From positions 153,348 to 217,347 of the forward strand of contig NZ_VKDE01000016.1 of assembly GCF_007097485.1 (NCBI RefSeq): DNA of 64,000 bases. The letters run 5' to 3'. How positions within the stretch are numbered: the stretch's first letter is position 1; each line of letters opens with the position of its first letter. The stretch is from Carboxylicivirga sp. M1479. Its GTDB lineage: Bacteria > Bacteroidota > Bacteroidia > Bacteroidales > Marinilabiliaceae. The notes under the pieces are model-generated. The model made no database searches. It was not told where the DNA came from and was given only the letters and a program-made list of their open reading frames with translations. Positions 1 through 9,649 of this stretch are shown here, piece after piece. A program made the translations under genes and the position numbers.

Positions 1-320
1 GCTATTGATGTGGCAGGCCGCTGGCCAGCTAAGTGCAGCTTGCTAATACCACCTCCCCATTCCTATGTCGTGGTACTCTGTTAAGCGTAGCGTCTCGCTA
101 CGTTTTTCACCTAGCAGATTTGTTTAGCAGCTTGCCTCACCACTCCTTACTCACCTCTTTTTCCATCAGCGTAAATCCAATTCCGCAGGAATAAATCAGA
201 ATTAATCTTCGTCATCTGCGGTTCAACATGCACCATGTTCTTCCAATTTTAATGTTCGTATTTCCTCCAGGAGACAATTAGTACCAGGTAGTTGATTAGA
301 ATCCTTTCAGGGGTGTTAAG
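1..320. repeat. Partial copy of the intergenic palindromic repeat mosaic
   Basis: Bases 1-30 carry the module gctattgatgtggcaggccg followed by ctggccagct, which recurs at 4905, 5274, 5634, 11610, 12346, 15555, 15762 and 16600. The following part (hairpin gtagcgtctcgctac near 88-102, then a stretch with ctcaccactccttactcacc and ccgcaggaataaatcag) matches the long variants at about 4165-4415 and 15845-16100. The copy runs off the left edge. I see no convincing gene in 321-722: short open frames on both strands have no recognisable content. Confidence 0.8.
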
Positions 321-761
321 CACTCAAACAGTATCACCTCACTTATTCATCGCACTCCATCACAAAACTCCTTTGGGTGCCCTTGCACTTTCCATCGCTT
401 GGGCTATGACTCTCCATCGTAGCTGCTTCGTAAGTGCTTCGTGTCCGCATCGTATCCATGTACCCGATGCAGATACGATGCAGACCCCTTGCCGATACGA
501 TAAAGCCCCATCTGACAAGCAATAAACAGCCAAAAAAGAAGATTTTTATGAGAAAAAAGGCACAAAAACGCCATTTTCAGCTCCAAAACAGCTTTTCTAC
601 TAACGCTTAGGTCATAATGCTGTTCATTGAGACTGCACACTAGCTTTCTATGTGTTTAATCTACTGGCTATTACATATAACTGTAATATTACAGTAATTG
701 CATCTCCCCCCTGGCAAGCCTTATGTTTGTTGTGAATCCCGGCCGGATTAAATCAAAGCTT

Positions 762-1055
762 ATGAATCAGATTAGAAATTTTGTACTGGGCTCAGCAGGT
801 GCACTGGGACTGATGGAGATCAGCAACAGTGAGGTGCTACTGGAAGCCAATAGCGACCCCGAGAGCATGGCCATTAAAGCAGTGGTATCATTGCTGGCAG
901 GTGCACTCACCTCTTTGCTCAGTCGCTTCATCAGAAGAAAGCCATCGTACCAGCACGGTGGCAGTGACTCCTCAAGGTCTGGCAAGCGCCGGCAGCGTAC
1001 TGGCACGAAAAAAGCCAAAGGAGCAAAAACGAACAGGCGCCACAAAGAGCGCTAA
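762..1055 (+). CDS. Small single-pass membrane protein with basic tail
   Basis: About 97 residues from the ATG at 762; an in-frame ATG at 723 would add 13 residues, but the sequence MNQIRNFVLG looks the more natural start. Residues about 48-62 form a hydrophobic helix (AVVSLLAGALTSLLSRFI region) followed by a strongly basic, Arg/Lys/Ser/Gly-rich C-terminus. I do not recognise a family. It precedes a DUF6266 and a DUF5675 gene on the same strand, separated from them by a MITE-like element. One helix plus a basic cytoplasmic tail is compatible with a holin-like or anchoring protein, but that is a guess from architecture only. Confidence 0.5.
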   Translation: MNQIRNFVLGSAGALGLMEISNSEVLLEANSDPESMAIKAVVSLLAGALTSLLSRFIRRKPSYQHGGSDSSRSGKRRQRTGTKKAKGAKTNRRHKER

Positions 1056-1208
1056 TACCAATTGTTTTTCAAAGTGAGCCTAAGCGAAGCTTTGAAATTA
1101 CAATGGTAAATGCCGATAGTCTGTCCCGCTCTTTCGGCGGGATATCAATGAAGAGACTTAGTCAAACGCAGTTTGAGGTAAGGCTCATTTCATTGAACAA
1201 TCGGAATA
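1056..1208. repeat. MITE-like element, family A, copy 1 (degenerate)
   Basis: Begins TACCAATT, then AAAGTGAGCCTAA; the right side carries TAAGGCTCATTT in inverted orientation and a decayed outer end (near ATCGGAATA). The interior contains a CCCGC/GCGGG hairpin at about 1127-1143. It corresponds to the better preserved copy at 2458-2617. It has no coding capacity. Confidence 0.7.
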
Positions 1209-1236
1209 ATTTATTAACCCGTAAAACATTAAGAAA

Positions 1237-1872
1237 ATGGGACAATTTAAAAAAGGAATATTAGGCGGATTCTCCGGTAAAGTAGGAAACATTATTGGTA
1301 GTACCTGGAAAGGCATCACTTACATGCGTTCCTTGTCAGAAGCAAGTAATAAAACACCCAGTGAGAAACAGATGATTGTGCGTGCAAGGTTTGCCTATGC
1401 CAGTCAGTTTTTACAGCCCCTGGGGCCAGTGCTGAAGGTGGGTTACCGCACCCAGACCAAGAAACAATCACCCCAGAATGCAGCCATGTCCATTTTTATG
1501 GCCGATGCCCTGAGTGGTGAGTATCCGGCTTACCGAACCGACTATGAAAAGTTACGCATTGCCAAGGGTACCTTGCAGGTGGCAAACAGTCCGCAGGTAC
1601 AGCTTGTAGGTGATGAGATTGAATTCACCTGGGACGACAGTGCCCTGAACCTAAAGGAACATGGTGATAACTATGCCGTGCTTCTGGCCACGGGTGAAGA
1701 GCTCTACCCCAGCTATTCTTTGACCGAGTTCAGGCGCGACAACAAAGGGGGCGTATTGGCTTTGCCCCATGGACCCTCAGGCTCCACAGCCCATTGCTAC
1801 CTGGCTTTTGCCCAGGCCGAAGGCTCAGAAGTGAGCAATGACGTGTATGTGGGAAGTATTGTGTTACCATAA
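1237..1872 (+). CDS. DUF6266 family protein
   Basis: 211 residues. The N-terminus MGQFKKGILGGFSGKVGNII, followed by GSTWKGITYMRS, is the hallmark of DUF6266, a Bacteroidota family of about 200-210 residues with no established function; the length is typical. After the conserved glycine-rich N-terminus there is a helical region ending near residue 70 (QFLQPLGPVL) and a beta-rich C-terminal half with a FTWDDSALN segment, suggesting an Ig- or fibronectin-like fold. There is no signal peptide. It lies between a small membrane protein and a DUF5675 gene, all on the plus strand. I infer a shared accessory function but cannot name it. Confidence 0.85.
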   Translation: MGQFKKGILGGFSGKVGNIIGSTWKGITYMRSLSEASNKTPSEKQMIVRARFAYASQFLQPLGPVLKVGYRTQTKKQSPQNAAMSIFMADALSGEYPAYRTDYEKLRIAKGTLQVANSPQVQLVGDEIEFTWDDSALNLKEHGDNYAVLLATGEELYPSYSLTEFRRDNKGGVLALPHGPSGSTAHCYLAFAQAEGSEVSNDVYVGSIVLP

Positions 1873-1990
1873 CAGTGAATTTTGTAGAGGAAGTGGCCAT
1901 GCTGCTTCCTTTACTTAAATCTTAGAAAAACACTCCATCCGGTGCATCGCACCTAACACTTAATTATTTAAATCTAAAAATCTATTAACC

Positions 1991-2437
1991 ATGTTTATCT
2001 ATTTACAACGCTTCAACGAGAGTGAACACGACACTCTTGGTCTTTTATTTATTGATGATCTTTTTTGGGCCTTTACTCTGGAAGATGAGAATCGTATTAA
2101 AAAGCTTAGTGGTGAAACTCGTATCCCTGAAGGAACGTACCAGATTAAGCTACGCACAGAAGGGCGCTTACACGAGCGCTACAAAAAACGTTTTCCAAAA
2201 ATGCACCAAGGCATGTTACATTTACAAGATGTGCCCGGTTTTGAGTGGATATATATTCACATAGGCAATGACGAAGATGATACAGCGGGCTGTATATTAG
2301 TTGGTGATGTAGTTAGTACCAATATTGAAGAACCAGGGCGACTGATGAAAAGTAGTCTGGCTTACCAGCGTATTTACTCCGTCATAACACAGGCCATGGA
2401 ACGTGGCGAAGAAGTGTGGATCGGGGTTGATGAATAA
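1991..2437 (+). CDS. DUF5675 family protein
   Basis: 148 residues. The arrangement of LEDE near residue 32, IPEGTYQIKLR near 46-56 and a C-terminal IHIGNDEDDTAGCILVGD (about 88-105) identifies DUF5675, a family seen in bacteria and phages. The H-x-G-N-...-T-x-G-C-I-L-x-G pattern resembles the His/Ser-Gly-Cys signature of YkuD L,D-transpeptidases, so a cell-wall-directed activity is conceivable; this is inference from a motif. There is no signal peptide or membrane segment. It is 118 bp downstream of the DUF6266 gene and 20 bp upstream of a MITE-like element. Confidence 0.85.
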   Translation: MFIYLQRFNESEHDTLGLLFIDDLFWAFTLEDENRIKKLSGETRIPEGTYQIKLRTEGRLHERYKKRFPKMHQGMLHLQDVPGFEWIYIHIGNDEDDTAGCILVGDVVSTNIEEPGRLMKSSLAYQRIYSVITQAMERGEEVWIGVDE

Positions 2438-2457
2438 AGTCGTGGTACAGGTACTTA

Positions 2458-2617
2458 TACCAATTCTATTTTAAAGTGAGCCTTAAATTGTTTTGAATTA
2501 TTTTAACTTCGACGAGGCGAAAAGTTGAGGCATAGCCGTATCTACGGCGATATTTTTCAACGAAGTATAAGGAAAAAAGAGCGTAAGAATAAGGCTCATT
2601 TTAATGTAGTATTGGTA
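2458..2617. repeat. MITE-like element, family A, copy 2 (intact)
   Basis: 160 bp with 28-bp terminal inverted repeats: the left end starts TACCAATTCTATTTTAAA and the right end finishes GTAGTATTGGTA. I count 24 of 28 matching positions, including the inner GTGAGCCTTA/TAAGGCTCAT part. Nested hairpins lie inside (GCCGTATCTACGGC at about 2534-2547; ACTTCG/CGAAGT). There is no open reading frame, so it would need a transposase in trans. I see no clear target-site duplication. Confidence 0.8.
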
Positions 2618-2750
2618 TTATCGCCCAACGATCTAAAATGATAAAGTGAACAACCCTGTATGGACATCACCTGTTTCACAACATAAAATAGATGGCCTGT
2701 TAATATCAGTATCTTAGTTATCTTCATTATGCCCGAATGATTCTGAGAAT

Positions 2751-4052
2751 TTGGATCGATGCCTTTTAAAAGCCGCAAAAGCAAGTTGTTACTTCAGCTT
2801 GGTAAGTAACTTAAGGGAGGCATTGGCCAGTCAGAGTCTGGTATGGCTTAACCCAGAACCGATCAAACCCATGTTATCAGATCTACACCTTATTGCGCAG
2901 GGTATCTGTCTGCGAAAAAATAATAAATGGAGCGACTGCCGTTCTTTTAATGGCATCATCAACCTACAGGAGCTATACCACAACGCACAGGAGACCTTGC
3001 TTGATTGGCTCAACCAATTAGAGCTTGAGCGAGAATCCTGGTCAACGGTAGCCCTTCGCTTGAAAAACCTTTGTGGTATAAAATCACGTTTGGACCAAAA
3101 TATATGGCGCGTTCCCAAAGAAAATGATCAGACCACCATGGTGTGCTTTACCCACGATCTGCTTTTTTACCTGATTCTTACACAGCTACTCGATAATGCC
3201 AGGCATTATTTTGTTGGTTACTGCCGTTGTCATGAGCATCCTTCCAATAGCCTGTTACGGCCTTACCTACGCATGAGTAATAAACAGCTACAAACTATAA
3301 TAGCTCCCTATAGGGCCGATTTTCATTGGCTGGATGACTTACTCAACCCCTTGCCCGATGAGATGGAACAACTACTGCAATCCTTGGACGAGCTGAAGTC
3401 AAGCATGCCGGAAGATTCCCCGCTTGTTGCGTTGATCAACCGTTGGTTATGTGCTGAGCTGCAACGGCCGGCTACTCGTTTAGAGGAGCAGCAGAGCCTG
3501 CGCATCATCAAACAAGTTAAGCACTGTCTGGAGCTTATTCACCTGCACGATCAGTGGCTCGATCACCGCCAACTGGTCATCAGCATCATGCACTCGCGCC
3601 ACGACCTCAGCTTTACATTTGAGAATTATCAAGGTATACTCAAGTACCACAATGCCCAGCAAAGCATGAACTGCCAGGAGGAACTGGCCCATTGGAAGCA
3701 AGCACTAAAAGAACGCAAGCGAAGGCGCAGTAAGTTCTATGGTCCCACATTTCCCAACCGCAGCGTTTTTAACCATGTAATTACTCAATTGTCGTACCTG
3801 GCGCAAGAGCAGCCTTTAGTTCCCGATCCATCGCGCCTACTGGAATGGACTGGTCATCCCCACCAATATGTACACGCAATGGGCAACCTCATTAGCGATG
3901 GATTGTTTCAACTGAATAGTTGCAACGATAGAGCCCCTATTGTACAATACCTCAGTCAGTTTATAAAAGTTCGCAGAGTTGACAATAAAGGTTTTACCAC
4001 CCTATCGACCTTACAGACCTATTTTAAAAAAGCACGGACAGGCGATCTGTAG
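2751..4052 (+). CDS. Unrecognised 433-aa protein, possibly RteC-like at the C-terminus
   Basis: The frame is open from the stop at 2715. No ATG precedes the first conserved-looking stretch, so translation probably starts at TTG 2751 or a nearby alternative codon. The protein is soluble and helix-rich, with a charged middle (QALKERKRRRSKF near residue 325). The C-terminal 90 residues (LLEWTGHPHQYVHAMGNLIS, then FTTLSTLQTYFKK) resemble in outline the end of RteC, the Bacteroides conjugative-transposon regulator, where a W-T-x-S segment precedes helices and a terminal Rxx-type helix. The match is weak. No mobilisation genes are visible nearby. Confidence 0.55.
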   Translation: MDRCLLKAAKASCYFSLVSNLREALASQSLVWLNPEPIKPMLSDLHLIAQGICLRKNNKWSDCRSFNGIINLQELYHNAQETLLDWLNQLELERESWSTVALRLKNLCGIKSRLDQNIWRVPKENDQTTMVCFTHDLLFYLILTQLLDNARHYFVGYCRCHEHPSNSLLRPYLRMSNKQLQTIIAPYRADFHWLDDLLNPLPDEMEQLLQSLDELKSSMPEDSPLVALINRWLCAELQRPATRLEEQQSLRIIKQVKHCLELIHLHDQWLDHRQLVISIMHSRHDLSFTFENYQGILKYHNAQQSMNCQEELAHWKQALKERKRRRSKFYGPTFPNRSVFNHVITQLSYLAQEQPLVPDPSRLLEWTGHPHQYVHAMGNLISDGLFQLNSCNDRAPIVQYLSQFIKVRRVDNKGFTTLSTLQTYFKKARTGDL

Positions 4053-4127
4053 TGCAGAAACTTACATTTATAACAAAAAAATTATTGGGAAGTACAAAAG
4101 GTATGTTGTTCATTGGAATGCCAGGCC

Positions 4128-6215
4128 TTGTTATACCACCTCCCCACTCCTTCGTCATGGTACTCTGTTAATCGTAGCGTCTCGCTACGTTTTTCACCTA
4201 GTAGATTTGCTTAGCAGCTTGCCTCACCACTCCTTACTCACCTCTCACCTTCTTTTGCTCTGCGGTAAATTCAATTCCGTAGGAATAAATCAGTGTTAAC
4301 CTGCCTAATCTGCGGTTATAAAAGCACCTTGTACTTCCTTTCCTAATGTTCGTATTTCCTACAGGGGACAGTTTGTGCCAGAAGTTTGATTTGTGTGCCT
4401 TAGGGGTGTTAACAAGTATATACCACCTCCCCACTCCTTTGTTGCGGCTCTCCTCCTAATATTCTATAGGAGAGCTGATTTGCAGCTTGGTGCAATTCGC
4501 ATTATTTATAATCTCATTCTTTCCTATTGTAGCTTGACTTAGGCCTGTAAGGCCGATATGTACTAAGGTAGGTCGTAGGCCTACCGCACGGCATACAATA
4601 AATTAGCTCTGAAGGAGCGGCACGTGATGGTCAATCACCTATTCCGGTGCATGGTAAATACGGCCTGTAATTGCACAGTTTTTATTAACATGATGCATAC
4701 CTGGGGTTTCACCCCAGGCTACTGATGTTAAAGAACTTTGGCCTTTGATTAGTAGCATGTAGTTCTCTGTGTTCTCCTTTTACTCTGCGGTAAAACTTTT
4801 CCTGTTTTTTCGGTGCATGGTTCTATTGCATAGGTATTAAATTGTGTATTTGCACCGATTTTATGCCCGTAACGTAACCCGGGGTGGCGTTGCCCTTACC
4901 CCAGGCTATTGATGTGGCAGGCCGTTGGCCAGCTAGTTACAGCTTGCTTATACCACCTCCCCACTTCTTCGTCGCAGTACTCTTCCTAAAATTCAGGAGG
5001 AGAGCTGATTGGCTGCTTGGTGTAATTCAAAATAACTTGCAAGAGCCTTACTCTTTTCTGTTGGTAGACTAATTAAGGCCTGTAAGGCCGATATGTATTA
5101 AGGTAGGTCACAGGCCTACCCGATGGAATACCATAAATTAGCTCTGAAGGAGCGGCACGTGGTGGATTATCACCTGTTCCGGTGCATGGCAATGCTGTAT
5201 GGATAATACGGTCTGTATTTGCACCGATTTAATTCACATAACGTAACCCAGGGTGGCGTTGCCCTTACCCCGGGCTATTGATGTGGCAGGCCGTTGGCCA
5301 GCTAGTTACAGCTTGCTTATACCACCTCCTCACTCCTTTGTCGTGGTACTCCTCCTAAAATTCAGGAGGAGAGCTGATTGACAGCTTGGTGTAGTCCACA
5401 TTAATCTGTAATTTGTATTTTCATTATCTCTATTAGTGTTTTGACTAAGGCCTGTAAGGCCGATAAGTAATAAGGTAGGTCGCAGGCCTACGTTCTCTGT
5501 GTTTTCCTTTGCTCTGCGGTTAAACTTTTCCTGTTTTTTCGGTGCATGGTTCTATTGCATAGGTATTAAATTGTGTATTTGCACCGTTTTTATGTCCGTA
5601 ACCTAACCCGGGGTGGCGTTACCCTTACCCCGGGCTATTGATGTGGCAGGCCGCTGGCCAGCTAGTTACAGCTTGCTTATACCACCTCCCCGCTCCTTTG
5701 TCGTGGTACTCCTCCTAAGATTCAGGAGGAGAGTTGATTGGCAGCTTGGTGAAATTTGCGTTAACCTGTAAGCCCTATTATCTAATATTGGTAGTTTACC
5801 CTAGGCCTGTAAGGTCGATATGTACTAAGGTAGGTCGTAGGCCTACCCAACTCCATACCATAATTAAGCTTTGAAGGAGCGGCACATGATGGTTAAATAC
5901 CTATTCCGGTGCATGGTATGGCGGTATAGAAACGCCACCTGTATCTGTACCGTTTTTATGGGTATGATGTATACCCGGGGTTTCACCCCGGGCTATTGAT
6001 GTTACAGGCCTTTGACCTTTGATTGACAGCTTGTGCCTCACTGTGTTCTCAGGTTGCAAAACTCTGTGTTCTTCTTTTGCTCTGCGGTTAAATAAGCGCC
6101 GTGATTTTCCTTTCTTAGAGTGCCTTAGGGGTGATAACGGTATTTACACTACCTCGCCGCTCCTTCGTCGTGGTACTCCTCCTAAAAATCAGGAGGAGAG
6201 CTGATTGGTAGCTTG
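4128..6215. repeat. Palindromic repeat mosaic, cluster 1
   Basis: About 2.1 kb made of the same hairpin modules in varying order. Modules are: accacctccccactccttcg; CTCCTCCT-loop-AGGAGGAG; aggcctgtaaggccgatatg; gtaggtcgcaggcctac; tagctctgaaggagcggcac; cggtgcatgg...ttgcaccg; CCCGGGGT-loop-ACCCCGGG; and ggcaggccg(c/t)tggcc. Three full tandem composites lie at about 4.9-5.95 kb. Short open frames here, translating to AIDVAGRWPA-like peptides, are by-products of the repeats. From 6216 to 6504 the sequence is AT-rich and I see no feature except, presumably, the wecB promoter. Confidence 0.85.
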
Positions 6216-6504
6216 GTGAAATTGAAATTTATATTGTCATTAAAGTTGCCTCAGTGTCCACTTTAGTTCTGAAGTTAAATTTATTATTTGTCATTACGGT
6301 TGACGTCAGTATTCGCATTGTGCAGAAAAAAAGGTGTTGGCATATACTGATGCTAAAAGTCATAATGTTTTTTGTCTAAATTATAATGAAAGGTTTAAAG
6401 ATAAATTGTTATTTTTCCATGATATACACTTATTTGAAAAAGGTGTCTTTAATATAAGGATTTTGGAAGTAGAATAATCAGTAAGTTGACTCTTAATAAC
6501 AAAA

Positions 6505-7653
6505 ATGCAAAAAAGTATATTACTCATATTTGGTACACGCCCCGAAGCCATAAAAATGGCTCCATTGGTTAAAGCCTTAGAAGCTGAAAGTAGTTTTAAG
6601 TCAAAAGTCTGTGTTACTGCTCAGCACCGCGAAATGTTGGATCAGGTATTATCTATATTTGATATTGAACCTGATTATGACTTAAACCTGATGAAAGCTG
6701 GTCAGGATTTATACGATATTACGTCTCGTGTTCTATTAGGCTTACGTAGTGTCTTAGATAACTTTAAACCTGATGTGGTTTTGGTACATGGTGACACAGG
6801 CACCAGCACCGCCGCTGCCTTGGCTGCCTTTTACAAGCAGATACCGGTTGGCCACATAGAGGCAGGCTTGCGAACCAACGATATCTATTCTCCCTGGCCT
6901 GAGGAGATGAATCGTCAGTTAACAGGACGATTAACTACTTTTCATTTTGCACCTACTCCCTGGTCAAAAGAAAACCTCTTAAAAGAAAATATACATGAAG
7001 ATAGTATTTGTGTTACGGGCAATACTGTTATTGATGCCCTTCAGTTGGCTTTAGATAAGATAGAACACTCGGCACAGTTCAAGCAAGATATTCTGTCCTT
7101 GTTAGAGCGCTATATACCAAATATTGAAAGTGAGCTAGGTAGCAAAAAGTTAGTTCTAATAACCGGGCATCGTCGTGAGAATTTTGGAGAAGGTTTTGTA
7201 CACATGTGTGAGGCCATCAAAGAAATTGCGACTCAGCAATCAAAATCACTCATTATCTATCCGGTACACTTAAATCCCAATGTACAAAAGCCGGTTAATG
7301 AAATACTGGGTGATATTGATAATGTGCATTTAATTCCACCTTTAGAATATTTGCCATTTATCTATTTAATGAGTCAATCTCATTTTGTATTGACCGATAG
7401 CGGTGGTATTCAAGAGGAAGCACCAGGCTTGGGCAAACCCGTACTCGTCATGCGCGATACCACCGAACGCCCAGAGGCTGTGGAAGCCGGCACAGTGAAG
7501 TTGGTAGGCACCAATAAGGATCTGATTATTAAAGAAGCATTAGCGCTCTTAAATAAGCAAGAGGTATACGATCAAATGTCAAAGGCACATAACCCTTATG
7601 GCGATGGCGAGGCCTGTGAACGGATAATTAAGTTTTTGAAGGAGAGGTTGTAG
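6505..7653 (+). CDS. wecB: UDP-N-acetylglucosamine 2-epimerase (non-hydrolysing)
   Basis: 382 residues, usual length. It interconverts UDP-GlcNAc and UDP-ManNAc in the cytoplasm, providing the substrate for the dehydrogenase encoded downstream. Visible motifs: [12 protein letters not shown] (9-20), HGDTGTS with D97, HIEAGLRT with E119, [13 protein letters not shown] with E133 and R137, TGNTVIDAL (171-179), [12 protein letters not shown] with H222, and [20 protein letters not shown] for UDP binding. D97, E119, E133 and H222 align with the catalytic set described for E. coli WecB. Together with wecC it supplies UDP-ManNAcA for a surface polysaccharide. No glycosyltransferase is nearby. Confidence 0.95.
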   Translation: MQKSILLIFGTRPEAIKMAPLVKALEAESSFKSKVCVTAQHREMLDQVLSIFDIEPDYDLNLMKAGQDLYDITSRVLLGLRSVLDNFKPDVVLVHGDTGTSTAAALAAFYKQIPVGHIEAGLRTNDIYSPWPEEMNRQLTGRLTTFHFAPTPWSKENLLKENIHEDSICVTGNTVIDALQLALDKIEHSAQFKQDILSLLERYIPNIESELGSKKLVLITGHRRENFGEGFVHMCEAIKEIATQQSKSLIIYPVHLNPNVQKPVNEILGDIDNVHLIPPLEYLPFIYLMSQSHFVLTDSGGIQEEAPGLGKPVLVMRDTTERPEAVEAGTVKLVGTNKDLIIKEALALLNKQEVYDQMSKAHNPYGDGEACERIIKFLKERL

Positions 7654-7882
7654 TTTTCAATCCCCCGACATAAAATAATCTATTCAAAAATAAATAACCT
7701 ACCCCCTTTTCTAAGGGGGATATTTTACTTTATTCTAGTCCAGTATATTGATTTTGATATATAATACTAATAGTTTCTGGAGGAAGTAAGTGCTTTCCCC
7801 CTTCCCGAAGTGTCGGGACACGTGGAGAAGGGGGTGTCAAAAAAATATTTAAATAATACATAAGTATTTGGGGGATTGAAAA
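7654..7882. repeat. Inverted-repeat-bounded G/C-tract hairpin segment upstream of the DUF559 gene
   Basis: TTTTCAATCCCCC at 7654-7666, right after the wecB stop, is exactly complementary to GGGGGATTGAAAA at 7870-7882, right before the next ATG. Between them lie two hairpins: CCCCCTT-ttct-AAGGGGG at 7702-7719, and CCCCCTTC...GAAGGGGG at 7797-7834 with a nested CCCGAagtgTCGGG. A related hairpin (CCCCTTT-ggag-AAAGGGG, 8299-8316) and a third tract AGGGGAATTGAA (8351-8362) follow the gene. The layout suggests an inserted unit. Confidence 0.75.
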
Positions 7883-8278
7883 ATGAAAGATTCGCATTAC
7901 AACAACAAGCTAAAGGACTTTGCGAGGGCACTGCGTAATGATTCGACCAATGGTGAAATTATTTTATGGAAAGAGGCACTTAGAGCTAGTAAAATGTATG
8001 GCTACCAGTTTAATCGACAGTTTGCAATTGATAACTACATAGTTGATTTTGTTTGTCGAAAATTGAGACTTATCATCGAGGTTGATGGTTATTCACATCA
8101 GTTTAAGACAGGAAAAGATAAGCTTAGAGATAATAATTTAAAGCAACTAGGATATCAAGTCCTACGAATTGATGAATATGATATAAAAAAAGACCTGAAC
8201 AATGTTATTCGAGTTATTGAAACAATTGTTGAGGAACGTGAGAATATAATTGCCCCAAATAGTAATAACTTTGAATAA
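7883..8278 (+). CDS. DUF559 family endonuclease-like protein
   Basis: 131 residues, full length for this PD-(D/E)XK/Vsr-like family. Motifs: LRNDSTNGEIILWKEALRAS (N-terminal helix with the conserved E and W), the YQFNRQFAIDNYIVDFVC strand pair with the active-site Asp, LRLIIEVDGYSH with the E-x-D-G catalytic segment, and LGYQVLRIDEYDI near the end. No partner methylase is present, so a conventional restriction-modification role is unlikely. It separates wecB from wecC, genes usually adjacent, and is bracketed by G5/C5 hairpins and repeats of GGGGATTGAA, consistent with insertion of a small selfish unit. Its substrate is unknown. Confidence 0.85.
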   Translation: MKDSHYNNKLKDFARALRNDSTNGEIILWKEALRASKMYGYQFNRQFAIDNYIVDFVCRKLRLIIEVDGYSHQFKTGKDKLRDNNLKQLGYQVLRIDEYDIKKDLNNVIRVIETIVEERENIIAPNSNNFE

Positions 8279-8370
8279 TAATAATGCACAGTACTTTTCC
8301 CCTTTGGAGAAAGGGGGTATTTAAATAGCAATTATAAATATGTACCCGATAGGGGAATTGAATAATAAAA

Positions 8371-9573
8371 ATGCAAACACCAAAAGTATCAATCATAGGC
8401 ATGGGCTATATTGGCCTGCCAACAGCCGCATTAATAGCCAATAAACAAATTGAAGTTAATGGTTATGACATTAACCCTCATGTGATAGAAATCATCAATA
8501 AGGGAGAAATACACATAATTGAACCAGGTTTACAAGAGATGGTTAAGAAAGGTGTTAAAGAGGGCTTTTTAAAGGCCAGCAGCCAATTACAAGAGGCAGA
8601 TGTATACCTGATAGTGGTGCCCACCCCATTTAAAGGCAATAATGAACCAGATATATCGTTTGTGGAAGCTGCCACACGCAATGTTCTTCCTTTATTAAAG
8701 GAAGGTGATTTATATATCATTGAATCCACTTCACCCGTGATGACTACTGAGAAAATGGGGCAACTCATTGCTAGTGAAAGACCTGAATTAGTAGGCAAAA
8801 TACACATAGCCTATTGTCCTGAACGGGTATTGCCCGGTAAAGCACTGGAAGAAATGGTGGTAAATGATAGAGCCATAGGTGGTGTTGATGATAAAGCCAC
8901 TCAAAAGGCTTGTGAATTTTACAGTTTGTTTGTAAATGGAGAATTACACCGAACCAATGCCCGTACAGCTGAAATGTGTAAGCTGGTGGAAAATTCCTCA
9001 CGTGATGTGCAGATTGCCTTTGCCAATGAGTTATCCATTATATGTGATAAAGCCAGTATTAATGTGTGGGAATTGATTGAATTGGCCAATAAGCACCCAC
9101 GAGTTAACATTTTGCAACCCGGATGTGGTGTTGGTGGTCACTGTATTGCCGTTGACCCCTGGTTTATCGTAAGCGACTACCCCGAGCAAGCACATGTAAT
9201 TCGTCAGGCACGAGAGATTAACGATTACAAAGCCGACTGGTGTGTGGAGAAAACCTTAAAAACGGCTTTGGTATTTGAAGTGAAACATGGCCGTCAGCCA
9301 GTAATTGCTTGTATGGGATTAGCTTTTAAACCAAATATTGACGATTTACGAGAGTCGCCAGCTAAATACATTGCTTCTAAAATTGTAGCAGAAGCACGTG
9401 GCGAAGTACTAGTGGTTGAACCACATATTCATGAACATGCTAGTTTTAGCTTAACTGCTCAAGAGGATGCCATTGAAAAGGCTGATATCATCGTTTGGCT
9501 GGTACGTCATACTGATTTTCTTGATAATAAAACAGGTAAGCTTGAATTAGATTTTTGCGGTGTCAGAAAGTAA
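8371..9573 (+). CDS. wecC: UDP-N-acetyl-D-mannosamine dehydrogenase
   Basis: 400 residues, UDP-glucose/GDP-mannose dehydrogenase family. It oxidises UDP-ManNAc to UDP-ManNAcA with two NAD+. Seen: Rossmann motif GMGYIGLPTAA (10-20), YDIN for NAD, VPTPF (84-88), EST (118-120), YCPERVLPG (148-156), K204 within EMCKLVENSSRDVQIAFANE, and GCGVGGHCIAVDPWF with catalytic Cys258. Pairing with wecB on the same strand favours ManNAc over glucose as substrate. The wecB-wecC order matches enterobacterial common antigen loci, but the remaining genes of such a pathway are absent here. Confidence 0.93.
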   Translation: MQTPKVSIIGMGYIGLPTAALIANKQIEVNGYDINPHVIEIINKGEIHIIEPGLQEMVKKGVKEGFLKASSQLQEADVYLIVVPTPFKGNNEPDISFVEAATRNVLPLLKEGDLYIIESTSPVMTTEKMGQLIASERPELVGKIHIAYCPERVLPGKALEEMVVNDRAIGGVDDKATQKACEFYSLFVNGELHRTNARTAEMCKLVENSSRDVQIAFANELSIICDKASINVWELIELANKHPRVNILQPGCGVGGHCIAVDPWFIVSDYPEQAHVIRQAREINDYKADWCVEKTLKTALVFEVKHGRQPVIACMGLAFKPNIDDLRESPAKYIASKIVAEARGEVLVVEPHIHEHASFSLTAQEDAIEKADIIVWLVRHTDFLDNKTGKLELDFCGVRK

Positions 9574-9649
9574 GCTCTTATAGTAAATTAGCAGATTTTC
9601 TCCATTCTCCATGTATAGAGCCACTTGAAAAAAACTTATTATATTTATT

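Noticed and set aside
292..640. Two overlapping short frames on opposite strands
   Set aside because: They have no protein-like composition, no homologous family that I recognise and no start context; partly inside repeat sequence.
4884..5072. Open frame translating to AIDVAGRWPA-type peptides (also at 15495-15749 and 16579-16794)
   Set aside because: It lies wholly inside the repeat mosaic and appears wherever the module appears; the reading frame is a by-product of palindromic modules.
7806..7819. TCCCGA-TCGGGA hairpins (also near 19160 and 39253) as a specific regulatory family
   Set aside because: Such short hairpins are common in Bacteroidota intergenic DNA; three copies in different contexts are not enough to assign a function.
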